Assembly (NCBI GenBank): GCA_964017195.1
Contig: OZ024887.1
Coordinates: forward strand, 65,011,630-65,075,629
DNA length: 64,000 bases
Direction: 5' to 3'
DNA from: Siderastrea radians
Taxonomy: Eukaryota > Cnidaria > Anthozoa > Scleractinia > Rhizangiidae
Shown: positions 24,001 through 37,800 of the stretch, piece by piece
Numbering within the stretch: position 1 is the stretch's first letter
Layout of the letters: every line of letters starts with the position of its first letter
The notes under the pieces: generated by a model
Told to the model about the DNA's origin: nothing
What the model saw: the letters and a program-made list of their open reading frames with translations, nothing else
Database searches by the model: none
Program-made: the position numbers and the translations under genes

Positions 24001-27000
24001 AAGTTCCTATCGCGAGATATAACATGAATGCATGATTATCCCTTGTTCTAAAAGCTCCTAGCGCCACATCTAAGAAAGGATAGGATAGGATAGGATATAG
24101 GATAGCACACGACACATGAATCTTCAGTCACCTAACGCTAGATATGAAATGACTCTATGAATATCCCTTACTTTAAAAGCGCCTAGCGGAGATATAAAAA
24201 TAATCTATGAATATCCCTCATTCTAAAAGCATTTAGCGCGAGATATAACAACCAGTGTGAGCACAGGCATATGTCAATATCGTCCGTTTTAAAAGCTCCT
24301 AGCAACATGACTATATACCGCTGGTCAGAGGTAAGTTGATAGTCCCTCACATCTCGATCCTCGCGTCTCGAGACTCAATTCTCGAAAATTTCGAGAATCG
24401 AGTCTCTAGTCATCAAGAATTTCGAAGATCGAGAATCGAGTTTCGAGTTGAGAAACTAATGAGCTTGTCGCTTTATGGTCGCTTGAGTGATCTCTCGAAA
24501 AATAACGCATCGGACAATCGCGTGCGTTATTGTTTACAGATCCAAGTGTGTCGAAAAATGAGGTGCAATTGTCATCTTTTCATGTGATCAAATGATACAC
24601 CTGCGTTTAGAATTCGCTGCTCCTTTCCTTATAGGGTAGTAAATTATCCACTTTAAGTTTTTAATGTGACCGAAATTGTTGCGATAACTCTCAAAACGGC
24701 TACTTGACAAAATGCTCGAGCGTAAAGTAAAAACTTTTCCCTGTTGTTGCGTAAAACAGGCATTTCACAGGCTCAGCATAGTGACAAGCATTGTATAAGT
24801 GATGCCAAATTTCCGAATATTTATGAATTTACACATTTACAGGTGAAACAGAAAGGCAAAACGTCTGTCGAGAGCTAGTGCCTGGGCTGAGTTGCTTCAA
24901 AAGCATCGTTACGTTACACATTGTGTAAGGTTTCAAATTTCGCTTTTGACGTATGCAAATTAACGCGCATAGGGTAAAAAGTAAATCACTTCTTATTTAT
25001 CGCTGAAGACATGACAGTGTGTATTAAACTTCGAAACTGAGATATTTTAAAATTATATCAGTTTCATTTATGACTTTTTCTTTTTTCGATGGATTCTACA
25101 GTACAGCCCAATGAATGCGCTTGAATACTGCAAGCCGCAAGAACTTCTTTGCATTTAGAAGTTAAAACCACAAGAACTTCTTTGCGGTAAGATGTCCGGA
25201 CCGCAAGTAAGCGCAAGAACTTCTTTGCGCGAACATCTTAAAAACCCGGAACCCGGAGAAGGTAAAAAAGAGACCACTTTGTAGCGCAAGGCACATTCGA
25301 AATCGGCTGCCTTTGTAGCTTGCAATCAGTTGTTTATTTGGTCGCTTGTAAGTTTTTTTCTTCGGTTTAGAATTCAGTAGGTTCTGAATTTGACGCTGGT
25401 CGCCTTCAATGTTATTCTTTAACGGCTAGGGAGAAACGAGACTCAAACGAAGCACGCGTATGTTATTGTTTATTATGTGTCCCGGAGTCCCAGACTTGCG
25501 GTACGCTTAGCGGCGCGAAAGATTTCCCTCGATTTATTTCACTTAAATGAGGAACAACGGCAAAGCACAGTCCATCAGTCACATCATTAAAGAACTGACA
25601 TTCACCTGTTCAGTGTTGCTGTACTTCCACTAACATATTAAACTCGGACAAACAATTTTAATTAGTTGCGCTCACACGTGTGAGAAATGAGCATGGTCAG
25701 TCAGATGAGAAGGAATAATAACCGAAGTCTTAATTGGAAAAACACATTATGTTTGTAAAAATAGTTCCATTCATTACACTGAAGTCGATATCACATTTTA
25801 AATCTTCGAAGTAAACCAAAAAAGTCTGAAGGAAACTAAAACTCCACGATCTGAAAGAAATTCGACACGTCAATTCTAACCTGAGTAAACACAAATCTGC
25901 TGTATGTAAATTTTTAGTATGATTTGCATGAATGACATTTTGTAACGCAATGCATGAGCAGTTCTCTAACCCGTCAAGACAGCAAGCCCCGGGCAGCAAG
26001 CTGTGTCGAAAGGCGAATGTGTAGTTGAAATCATATGTCTATGCTATTTCTTCGAGTATTCCTTTTTTGCTGGGAAATTAAAGTGGTTAAAAGATGCAGG
26101 GACTCTTGATGAGTTCACCCATGAGATGGCATGACCTCCTGCACGTGTATAGTCTTGTCTTGTCTTGCCTGTCAAAGAAGAGTTCGCGCAGTTTGCCACA
26201 GTTATAGCTTTTGGACTTTTTTGTTTCTATTTCTTGGATGGAATAAAAAACTGAATTGAGTCAGTTCTGAGTTGAACCCGTATCACCGTATCAGACAGGG
26301 CGTGTTTAAAACACGAAATGGCAAAATGACGAAATGGCGAAATGGCGAAATGATATATAAAGTTCAAAAGTTGTTTTCTTTTTGGAAAATTGAAATGATT
26401 AAAACCAAAAGTAAACGAAAAAACAAACATTGGTCAAGCACGACCATTCAGAGCACGGTTTTTTTTTTTTTTTTTTGCAAAATAAAAGATCACCTTTTGG
26501 ACATGTGTGGATGTTTAATCATAACACTAAATCACCAGAATCTTGTTCTCATTCTTGGTTTGGCAAGAAGACGAAGCATAAAAGCGAGCATAATCAAGAA
26601 CGTGGAGCAATAGCGCTGAAGGTATTATAATTGTCAACGTGTCAAGCGACAGGAAATCACTGGGTGAAACGAACAACGTTCTTCAAATTGACCTATCGAA
26701 TAAAATGATATAAAGAAATGGCAGTTAACTATCGGAGAAAAGCAAAGCAAATGATAGGATAAAATAACTCTCTTGTGATTTGGTTTAAAGGATACAGCCG
26801 ACTGGTTTGCCTGAAGTGTGCAAACAATTCGAAAACGCTGTTATGAAAAGAAATCGAAACAATTTGGCGTGCGCTGTATTTTTGTATCGGCCAATTCTTC
26901 TAAACATGAGCTTAAACACGATTTTATAAATTCTTTTCATGTGAACTACCGCAAAGATTGAGTTAAAAACACTTTCTATTTTGGTTCCGGGATTTTGGTG

Positions 27001-30000
27001 AAGGGATAGTTTCGATAGCTTGACAGTACTTCGAAAAACATTGCAAGAAACTAATTGTAATAATTTATCGCGCGCCAACAATTTTAATGGCAAACCAGCT
27101 TAGAACACATTAACACATTCTTTGAGAGCGACGTCAGGGCGTTTAAGTTTGAGGTTATTTCGCTTAGGCATGAGCATATCCTTCCAATTTAGATGGTTTT
27201 AAGAACCATCAAAAGTACGCTTTATTTATTTATTTACTTTTTGCGGCAGATCAGGAAGATGATTGCGTGACACTGACTACTGCACGGTCTGCGCCATAGA
27301 AAAAGAAATCTGATCATGATGGACCCATTAGAAAAATTTTATTATTAACAATTTAATTTTTTATTATTTCGCCATTTCGTCATTTCGCCATTTCGTCATT
27401 TCACCATTTCGGCATTTCGGCATTTCATGTTTTAAACACGCCCTATCAGACACGCTTTAAAAAAATTGTTCGTGTTTTGTCACTTGCCGGAGATCATGTT
27501 TACCGGGTGTTTATCCTGCAGTCGGAAACCTGGCGGATATTCCATTTCGTGACATGAATTTTCTTCGATACTTCGGTTGTTCGAACATTTGCTTCCTTGA
27601 TTTTTTGATTAGCCTTGCGAACTTTCGCTTGACTTGGCGAATTGTCGCGCCAACGCGGTGAAAAATCGCTCGAAAGCTCGGCGATATTTCCAAGAGAATA
27701 GAGCACGAGATTCGTTTCATTACTTTTGCAAATTACCTCACACTAACACGAGCACTACAAGTTTCTTCGGCTGGACCCTCAGTACTTCTTGCGCCTTCTT
27801 GCGGCTTGCGGTAACATTAGTAACTTCTTGCGACTTCTTGCAGCTAGATTTTCAACTTCTTGCGTTTCGAATGTTCTTGCGGGTAAACCGCAAAAACATA
27901 GCACTTTCACTTCTTGTGCCGGCTTGCGTGTTCTAGCGGCGCAAGAACTTCTTGCGCCTGCATTATTTTGGGGCTGTACTGTATGTATTATTCGTGTAGT
28001 TCGGCAAGTAAACAAACGCGGTTTCAAGTGCACGGCATTGAAAGGGCTTCACGGCTTGACAGATTTGTAAAATTCGCATTTGCTCAAAGTTTCGCCGGTT
28101 TGGTCACGCGAATATAAATGTCTGACCAAGCTCTCTGTGGGAAAACTGTTTTGTCCCAGTCCCTCTCACGTGCATAGTGCCTGGCAAATTTATCAAATGG
28201 AAGTTTTCAGTACACTAAATTACTCATCACTGGCAAAATGCAGCCGTTTGTAGGGCAACAAAAGCCATCGAAAAGAGCAGAAGACAACTTCACACTCCCT
28301 TGTGATAGTTTTGGGGGGGCATAACGGGAAGCAAACGCATTATATGTTTCATCACTGCTATATGTTGGCTTAATGTACGATTCCTCGTCAACAAGCTGGA
28401 AGCTGAGAAATTCTCTACTACCCATGCTTTTTCAGTCTGGAAATGTGAAGATCATCTCTACCAGTACTTTTCACAATTCAAGTATGCTTTTTTCTACTGA
28501 CTGGCATGGCTTTCAATCCAAACATGTCAATTTACGTCGGTAGTTTCATTCTACAATATGTCTACAGCAATTTATGAACATGAAATGATTATCAAACAAA
28601 GAGCACTGGCAACAAGTTATTGGCTGTAGTGGCTACGATACAAGGAACGAAGAAAATAACATAAGCATATGCTGCTTTTGTTTGGTTTCTTATCTGTTGT
28701 TGATCTGTTGTTGTGTTTGCACCCCCCCCCCCACTTTTAATTAAGGCTCTCAGATAGATATTATGGCATATACCCTTATTAAGCCTACATAATTTTATAA
28801 TAAAGCTGCACTTCATGGCAACTCAAATACTAAGGCATAAACAGTGGTCATTTCTTGAATGATTAGTTGTTATAGCCAAACAATCATGGGAGCAACTTTA
28901 GCATACCTGTCCCCTCATTCACATATCTCTTAATGTTTTGAAGAATGAGGCATATGAAAACAAAAGGAATAATATTGTTATTCAATGACATGCAAATAAG
29001 GGATGGGTATTCTTAAGTTTAAGCCAGCCATGAAATGAAACAAATTTAAACTAACCCAGAGACTTATGCAGTTTGTGATAGGTGAAATTATAGCTGAAAC
29101 AAGCTGTTACAAAGTAATCATTCCAGAAAAACATGTATTTTCATAATTGATGGTGTAATTTCTCCAATTATTGTAACCCTTGGCTCTTTAGCAGTTTTCA
29201 CTGAGGTATTTCTTGGAACCTTTGTGAATTTTCACAGTTTTCTTAATTCTCATAATAAACTGCGAAAATTTGCATTAAGGGACCCAATGAAAATTATTCT
29301 CGTTGGGTCCCTTAATGCAAATTTTCGCAGTTCTCGTAATTCTCGTAATTTTCGTAAAATTCGCAGTTCTTTGTTGGGCCCCTCTGACATCTCATAAGCC
29401 ATCCTTGCTACCTTTACGAATATTCGCAGTTTTCGTAATTCTCGTAATTCTTGTTGGGGCGCTTTGAGATCTTGCGAATTCTCGCAGTTCTCGTAATTCT
29501 CGTAATTTTTGTAAAATTCGCAGTTGTCGTTGGGACCCTCTGACATCTCCTAATCCATTCTTGGTACCTTTGCGAATATTCGCAGTTTTCGTAATTCTCT
29601 TTGGGTCCATCTGATATCTTGCGAATTTTTGCAGTTCTCGTAATTCTCGTAATTTTCGTAAAATTCGCAGTTCTCGTTAGGTACCTCTGACATCGCGTAA
29701 GCCATTCTTGGTACCTTTGCGAATATTCGCAGTTTTTGTAATTCTCATTGGGTCCCTTTGAGATCTTGCAAATTTTCACAGTTCTCGTAATTCTTGTAAT
29801 TTTCATAAAATTCGCAGTTCTTGTTGGGTCCCTCTGACATCTCGTCAGCCATTCTTGGTACCTTTGCGAATATTCGCAGTTTTTGTAATTCTCATTGGGT
29901 CCCTTTGAGATCTTGCAAATTTTCGCAGTTCTCGTAATTCTTGTAATTTTCGTAAAATTCGCAGTTCTTGTTGGGTCCCTCTGACATCTCGTAAGCCATT

Positions 30001-31807
30001 CTTGGTACCTTTGCGAATATTCGCAGTTTTCGTAATTCTCGTTGGGTCCCTCTGAGATCTTGCAAATTTTCGCAGTCCTCGTAATTCTCATAAAATTCGC
30101 AGTTCTCGTTGGGTCCCTCTGACATCTCGTAAGCCATTCTTGGTACCTTTGCGAATATTCGCAGTTTTTGTAATTCTCATTGGGTCCCTTTGAGATCTTG
30201 CAAATTTTCGCAGTTCTCGTAAATCTTGTAATTTTCGTAAAATTCGCAGTTCTTGTTGGGTCCCTCTAACATCTCGTAAGCCATTCTTGGTACCTTTGCG
30301 AATATTCGCAGTTTTCGTAATTCTCGTTGGGTCCCTCTGAGATCTTGCAAATTTTCGCAGTCCTCGTAATTCTCATAAAATTCGCAGTTCTCGTTGGGTC
30401 CCTCTGACATCTCGTAAGCCATTCTTGGTACCTTTGCGAATATTCGCAGTTTTTGTAATTCTCATTGGGTCCCTTTGAGATCTTGCAAATTTTCGCAGTT
30501 CTCGTAAATCTTGTAATTTTCGTAAAATTCGCAGTTCTTGTTGGGTCCCTCTAACATCTCGTAAGCCATTCTTGGTACCTTTGCGAATATTCGCAGTTTT
30601 TGTAATTCTCATTGGGTCCCTTTGAGATCTTGCAAATTTTCGCAGTTCTCGTAATTCTTGTGATTTTCGTAAAATTCGCAGTTCTTGTTGGGTCCCTCTG
30701 ACATCTCGTAAGCCATTCTTGGTACCTTTGCAAATATTCACAGTTTTCGTAATTCTCGTTGGGTGCCTCTGAGATCTTGCAAATTTTCGCAGTTCTCGTA
30801 ATTCTCATAAAATTCGCAGTTCTCGTTGGGTCCCTCTGACATCTCGTAAGCCATTCTTGGTACCTTTGCGAATATTCACAGTTTTTGTAATTCTCGTTGG
30901 GTCCCTCTGAGATCTTGAAAATTTTTGCAGTTCTCGTAATTCTTGTAATTTTCAAAAAATTCGTAGTTCTCGTTGGGTCCCTCTGACATCTTGTAAGCCA
31001 TTCTTGGTACCTTTGCAAATTTTCACAGTTTTTGTAATTCTCGTAGCAGAGTTCAATCCTGGACATTTAAATGCATAACTGTAAGTGCCCTATTAGGTCC
31101 CTTCCTGGAAGAATGTTCTGTATAAAATTTTAAAAAGTTGCGGAGGATTAATTTTTGAATTCCCAAAAAGACTGGAAGTCATCAGAATTCTTGAGTACAA
31201 TGTACATAAACTTAAAAATTCTCCTTAACTCCTTCTTGTATTCGCATCAGCTTTTTTTTTATAAAGCCTCATTATTTCATTTGTTCCAGATCTTCTAGAA
31301 GGTAAGAACAGTCAGGGGATGACTCCATTGTTTCAAGCTGTGAGCTGTAATAACTTGGAGTGTGTTCAGTTCCTTGTTACATCTGGTGCAAACATAGACA
31401 CCCGTGACAATGTTGGAAGAACTCCAGTGGCTCTGGCAGCTTATCAGGTAAAGCTTATAGCTTAGTTTCCCTCTGAGCCATGAAACTGTATTTGTACAGT
31501 ACCTGTAGCTTATAGTTTTATTGTTTTATGATCTTTTTTGGACGAAATTACCTACCGTTCATCATAATCGTCATCATCATCATCAGTTGTGACCACGGAA
31601 GGCTGTGGGTAGTGGGCAATAAAGAGACTCATTACATGTTTTTTATACATGTCCAGTGTAGGAAGAGTCAATGTTAGATATAATTTCGAAGGTCCAAACA
31701 ACATGACACAAGAAACTTAAAAATTAGTCCTCAATGTGTCTTTCTTTCTCTTTCCACACAAGCTTGTAAGTGAATAATGGCAAAAAATAATAATGATAGT
31801 AATAATA

Positions 31808-31840
<33 letters not shown>

Positions 31841-34800
31841 GTGATGCAACAATGGAACAAAGCTGATCCAAGAAGAGGGAGAGAGAGAGTTTTCTAACAA
31901 TGGCCTCCCACTCTTTAATAGGTGTAAATTATGGTACCATGAGTATTAGAACACCATATCAGCGAAAGCTGACCAAGTGTTAGAGGTAACTGGCTCTGTG
32001 ATGCACTAGCATCCCTCCCAGGGGGGGGGGGAGTGGTTTTCTGTAATGCTTACAGCTGCTTTGTGCAGACATGAGATGTTGTGGCAAAATTAAAGGTACA
32101 AGATGGTGGATGTTTGACCAATAACTGTCTGATCAAAAGAAAGTATTAAGCACCAAAAAACAAAAAAGAAAAAAAAATTCAACTGTTATGTGGGCTCACT
32201 TTTTGTGGCCTGGATGTGACTGTAGCTTATAATAATAACTATCATTTGATTTGCAGTTTCTTGTTCTTCTTGACTCTCTAGGGCTGGCATGATGGTCTGT
32301 ATTACCTCCTGGCAAAAGGTGCCAACTGCTTGATTCCTGATAACTGTGGAAGGCTTCCTCTTCATGCAGCAACATACTTCAGCAATGAAAAGTAATTATC
32401 TGAACGGTGTTTACACGTGCGTTGCTTCAGCAATGCCTGTTGTTAATTTTTGGCAGCCTATTTTCTTGTTTATCCATGTGTAAGATTAATTTTTGCTATG
32501 TTTCTTTCCACAGGTCCCTTGATGTTCTGTTGCAACATCTGTCACTTCAAGATGTAGATGCTCGTGATAATGAGGTGTGTGTTAATACCTTCAATGGTAA
32601 CATTAGCCAACATCAATAAATATTCTATGTGCATGCATACTTTTAGATGCAGGGTCCCTTTAGATACCAGCCTTCGAACTGAATGGGCCACCCTGCTAAA
32701 ATAAAGCTACCTACGTACCTAGGTCAAAATGTAAATCATTTTGGAAGCATTAACATATGTGTCTTGTAGTGCATTCTGATGCATATGGTCAAACAGTGAG
32801 AGCACTTTTAGTGTGGAGTCATTCAACTGGGAAAACAAGTTCTTTACACTGCTTTTTAGTGTGCCATGTGCAGATTCACTTTTCAACAAAAAAGTCCTAA
32901 GGTCTCACAGCTGTGTCTTTGTGACCATGTCCCCCTCCCCAAGCTTAAACCTCCTAATAATCTGAGTCTACCCTCAAATTGTTGTGCGAGTTTAAAACTG
33001 CAATTGACAAAGTTTGTGATTGTGTGACACAAGATTTTGGCTATGGTGTTACTTGATGATTTCATGTTTCAAATCTGTTTGCTCAGCTTGATGTTGTTTT
33101 GCTGTGTTTCATTGCATTACATGTACTATACTTGTATGCCTGGCCAAGCAAAAGCAGATGGCGGGGACAGTTTTTGTGTTGGCCATGTGAAAATCAGACG
33201 TTCTGGAGTTCTGGACCTGTCGAGTTACTGACAACAACAAAAAAAAAAAGAGAGAGAGAGAGAAAGAGAGAGCTGGCCATACCTTCAGTGCCTGGCTAAT
33301 AATATTATTATTGTTTTACTGATTGAAGTGTACATTTATTTGTTTTTACTTCCAAGGGAATGACTGCTCTTCATTGGGCAGCTTTCCATGGTCGAACAGG
33401 TCATGTCAAGTTGTTAGTGGAAAAGAAAGCAGATCTGTTATCTCGTGACACTGATGGAAAACTACCACTTCACTGGGCTGCGCAGGTGTCTATGTGTATC
33501 ATATTGCTTGTTTGATTATTTGAAAGTAGTTTGTGGTAACAAGTTGTCATTGAAAATGTAAATTAAACTTCAAATAATCGTGACTACATTCTGAGAGGAA
33601 CAATAACCAGACTAAAATAGTCAATGACAAGAAGGCTTGAATACATGATTATCTTGACTTTTGGTGAAAGTGAAAAGTACCAACAAGGTTTCAAGAACAA
33701 TGGTTGAAGTCGATTACTTGGCTAAAAGGTGTCACTTCTTTTATCACAACCCGCTAGAAGCGGGTACTCCTCAAAATTGACAGTAAAGCTTGTTGCTGTT
33801 AATTTCTGAAGGTATAGCACCTTGACAAAAACATTTTAATGTCACCAAGGGCAACAACTGCCAATAGAAACATTTCAACCCCACTGAAAAAACAACTACC
33901 AGTATAATCTTAGTGACTTTGTTTATTTATAAATATAGCTTAGTTTATGCCAGTTTGATAATTAAAAGGAATTTGAAAATTTACTATCCTGTTACTATAA
34001 ATTTTAGTAATTAGCAACCAATTAATTTAAAAGATACTTCCTTTAATCTTGTGAGTATTATCCTGGAAATGTTTCCAATTGGCTAGTGTTCTTTTCTGTT
34101 TTACAGAATGGTTTTGTTTCAACTTGTCAAGTGATGTTAGGAGTGTCCAACAGCCATAACCTAGTCAATGGAAAGGACTTCTCTGGACGGACCCCAACTC
34201 ACTTAGCAGCTGCCGCAGGACAGTACCATGTACTGGTTGAGCTGATGGCTGTGCCATTTGCAAACAGTGAAGTAGTGGACAATGAGGGCAGGCAAGTTTT
34301 AAACAACGTATTGTGACTTTATCGTCTATCAACAAAATTGGAAACTGCCAAAAAAAAAAATTTGATGGTCAAGGTAATACTTGGTGTACTTTGTGTCCAA
34401 TTTTTCTTTCACCTTTTACATTGCTGCAATCATACGCTACTAAACGAATCCAGTCTACTTGCTATGCAATGAAAGCAAAAATTGTTTCAGTACATATAGG
34501 CCAGAGTGTAAATTACACCACAATTTGTGTGGCTGCAACTACTGATAATCACAGTGGCCAACTACTGATTTGTTCCAAGTGTAAACTTCTTGTTCAAGTT
34601 GAAAATTTGTGTAAGTGCAATAAGGGGCATGAATCTAAAATTCTGGTGAAAGTCAAAAAAAAAAAAAGGAAAAAAAAAAAGAAAACTCGATTCAGGGTGT
34701 GATTGTTTGGTTTGAAAATCCATGGGTGCCCACTTACTTGGAATTCTTGTTTGACCATGCAGTGAATTTTGAACCATTTTGAAAGGCAATCAATCAACAA

Positions 34801-37800
34801 CTTTATTTAATGAGGGTGACACTTAACAGCAGAGCTGATGAACCTGTGGCCCTCTTAAAATATACAAATGCAAACAGAGATCAATAATGTTATTTAGAAC
34901 TATGCTTATTGTGCTTAAACCTATTTCAGTGATTATTAAGAGAATCAGGGTTCAAGGGGGAAAGCGTTTTTCTAGGTGTGTTGAGGAATTACCTTCTTCT
35001 TTACTTCTTGGATGAATGACATCATGGTGCATCATTCAGGAGGATAGTTTACACAAGTTGAAGTAGTTTGTGACTGTAGTTCAGTGATGTGACATGTGGG
35101 ATATTTACAGGTGTCAGGCTGTCTCAAGTTCAAGTCCCCAAGGAAATGCCAACTTTTTTCCCTTCATAGCTAAATTATTAACCTTAGAAAAGCAAAAATT
35201 CAGGGTAATTAAAGCAGGGGGTGTCTGATGATGGGTTTGGTACTAAAAATTTCTGTCAATAATGAGATGCAGTTAGCCTGCATGCAGACATCTCCTGTTT
35301 CCTTTGCTTCACGCGGGAAAGGGACGTCTGTGTATCGTTGTTGCCAATTATGTTCCAGTATCCTGCTGTTTTTCAGAAATTCATGCTGTTTTGGGTTTCA
35401 AATTTCACATAAATTATTTATGTAAATGGCGAACTGATGCTGTATGGCAAACAGGAACGATTCACCCAAAAGAAATGGCTACTTGAGAGAAGCCAAATAT
35501 TTCCACACTACACTTTTCAAGCGTTTGGACCTGTTTTCGTTACTGTCAGCCCTGTGCCTCTTGTAAGGTTTTAAACTGTGGTCACTGCAAACATTCTTCT
35601 TGGATTTTTCACAAGTTATTGTAGAATCCTCGCCTCTTCCAGAGCTTTCCCATGCATGTTTACTGATATATGCGATTAGAATTGGGCGATGTCGCACCTC
35701 TTACAAGGTCTTCTCTGATTTGCTGAGAAAACAATACACCAAACAACAAAACAATGGACCCTAGCCCTGAAAACAATAGAGCTGCGTGATACCAAGGTCC
35801 AATGAAATTAGAGGTTGTTAAGAGCTGCGGGGCTACTCTTAGAATTACAGCAAACTGTTGAGAAAGGGATTTCCTTGTAAACTTTAAATTCTCCGTGACC
35901 TTGAACAACATTTCTATTGTTATGATTCAAGATAGGAAAAATTACAGCACTCACTCACGGTGTTGATCTGTCATTTGAAAGCCCCACTGAAATTATGCCG
36001 CATAAATTATCCTGAGTGTTTTTGATGATAGCCAATCAGAATCGAATCTGTCAGGCAATCAATTAGAGTACTTTCCATGAATTCCTGAAAAACAGCGGGC
36101 TGGAACATGATTAGCAACGCCATTATGCAGCTGTCCCTATTCCACATGGAGCAAAGGAAATAGGAGACGTCTGCGAGCAGGCTAAAATGCAGTGGGCCCC
36201 ATCTAATCTCCAGGTTACCAATGAACTTAATTGTTATTCATTAGCTGATTTCTCTATTCATTTGACAAGCGTAGGCCTTAGCCTCTGAGTTAAAACCTCA
36301 TATTTGTTAGTTGGCATTGGGCAGACCTCTTTTTTGCGAGGCATTGTAAAATGTTTCCAGTTCTAAAGATGCTTTAATTTATAAGATAAACTTTAAGTGT
36401 GCAAATTGCTGGCAAATACAATCTGCATTGCTTGGATAAACAGAAAAAAATGGTTTCCTAAATATCAGCTTTCAAACTTAAGTTTGGCCTGTGAAGGCAA
36501 CCTAACACTTGCTTACCGGTACATGTTTGTACATTGTACTTATTCCCGTATGAAACAGATTACGCTTACGCAGCGCTGCTTTAGCGACTAACTAGGGCTG
36601 CAGTGAACACTGCGAAAAGGTTGCATGAATGCTGTTTTCGTTGCGCTGCAGCAGTGTCAAAAAATGACTGCATGAGTGCTGCAGTAGCGACATTGAGAGC
36701 TGCTTGAACACTGCAAGAGAGCTACAGCAAAATAGCAACACGGAGCCTTATGATCAATTAGCAGTGTTTGCGCAGTTCTAATGCAATGCTATGTGGCGTT
36801 GTTTTTCACTGCAACATTGATGGTGGTCACATGATGCGAGTGCTAACCTTTGAAAGATAATTCTGCTTACAACAGTCTCGAATTGTAGTCATCAACCTTT
36901 AACAAATTAATTTGTACATTGATTTTTTAAATACATACGTGTAAGTATTTCTCTAAATAATGAGTTTAGCAACAAAGACATCGTAAACAAACCTTTAATG
37001 CCAACTCCGAAGTTTTGCTATGTCAGTTCCCGATCGCGTCGGGTTAAATTAACATCTTGGAATACAGAAAATTATGAATGGTTGACTTCAACTTGCAAGT
37101 CCAAACACTATCATTATATTCAACATAGTTACACTTACCCTAGCAACACTGTTTTCCACCTGAATTAAATGAGCTCACAAGAAACGTTTTCATAGCAAAA
37201 ATACAAATTTCTCTCAGGAGAAGAATTAGCGGCAACTTACCAGCTTGCAACGAACTTTTTCTAGCAGTGTATACGACCAGTTCTCTGAAGATCTAATGAA
37301 AATCGTAGTATTCCTGATGCAAACCAGTCTGAGAGAGCACTTCTTACATCCCTCTGCTTTAAAGATCCATCAAATGGTAAATCCATGAACCAAATTGATA
37401 ATTAGTGGCCAAAGTACGAAACATATACTGGAAACATACATTCCTATACATGTATCTTGCCGCATCCATACAACTTACAGCAGCGATTTTTTCTGTTGTG
37501 TGTGCATCTCCAAGCTCAGCTTCTTTTCTTGGTAACTTTCTTCTTGAAAGTTTTCCAGATTTTCAAGGCTAGCCGAACTTCACAATGGACAAAATAGTGA
37601 TTTTTGAAAAGTAACCTATTGACTGCTGAAGTAACCTCCGTTTGATGCATTCCGTTGAGATCAGTTTACGGCCAATGACGTGGGGATTCCGAGTGGCTAG
37701 GTCATCTGGCGGTGTTACCTTAAAATAAACATCTTTTCAAGGGGATAACTTGAAAGATATGCGATGGATTTTCCAAATCAAGAGTGTTACAAGACGATTT

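Noticed and set aside
29250..31045. CRISPR-like array
   Set aside because: Units vary along their whole length with no constant repeat and unique spacers, and the genome is animal. It is an ordinary minisatellite.
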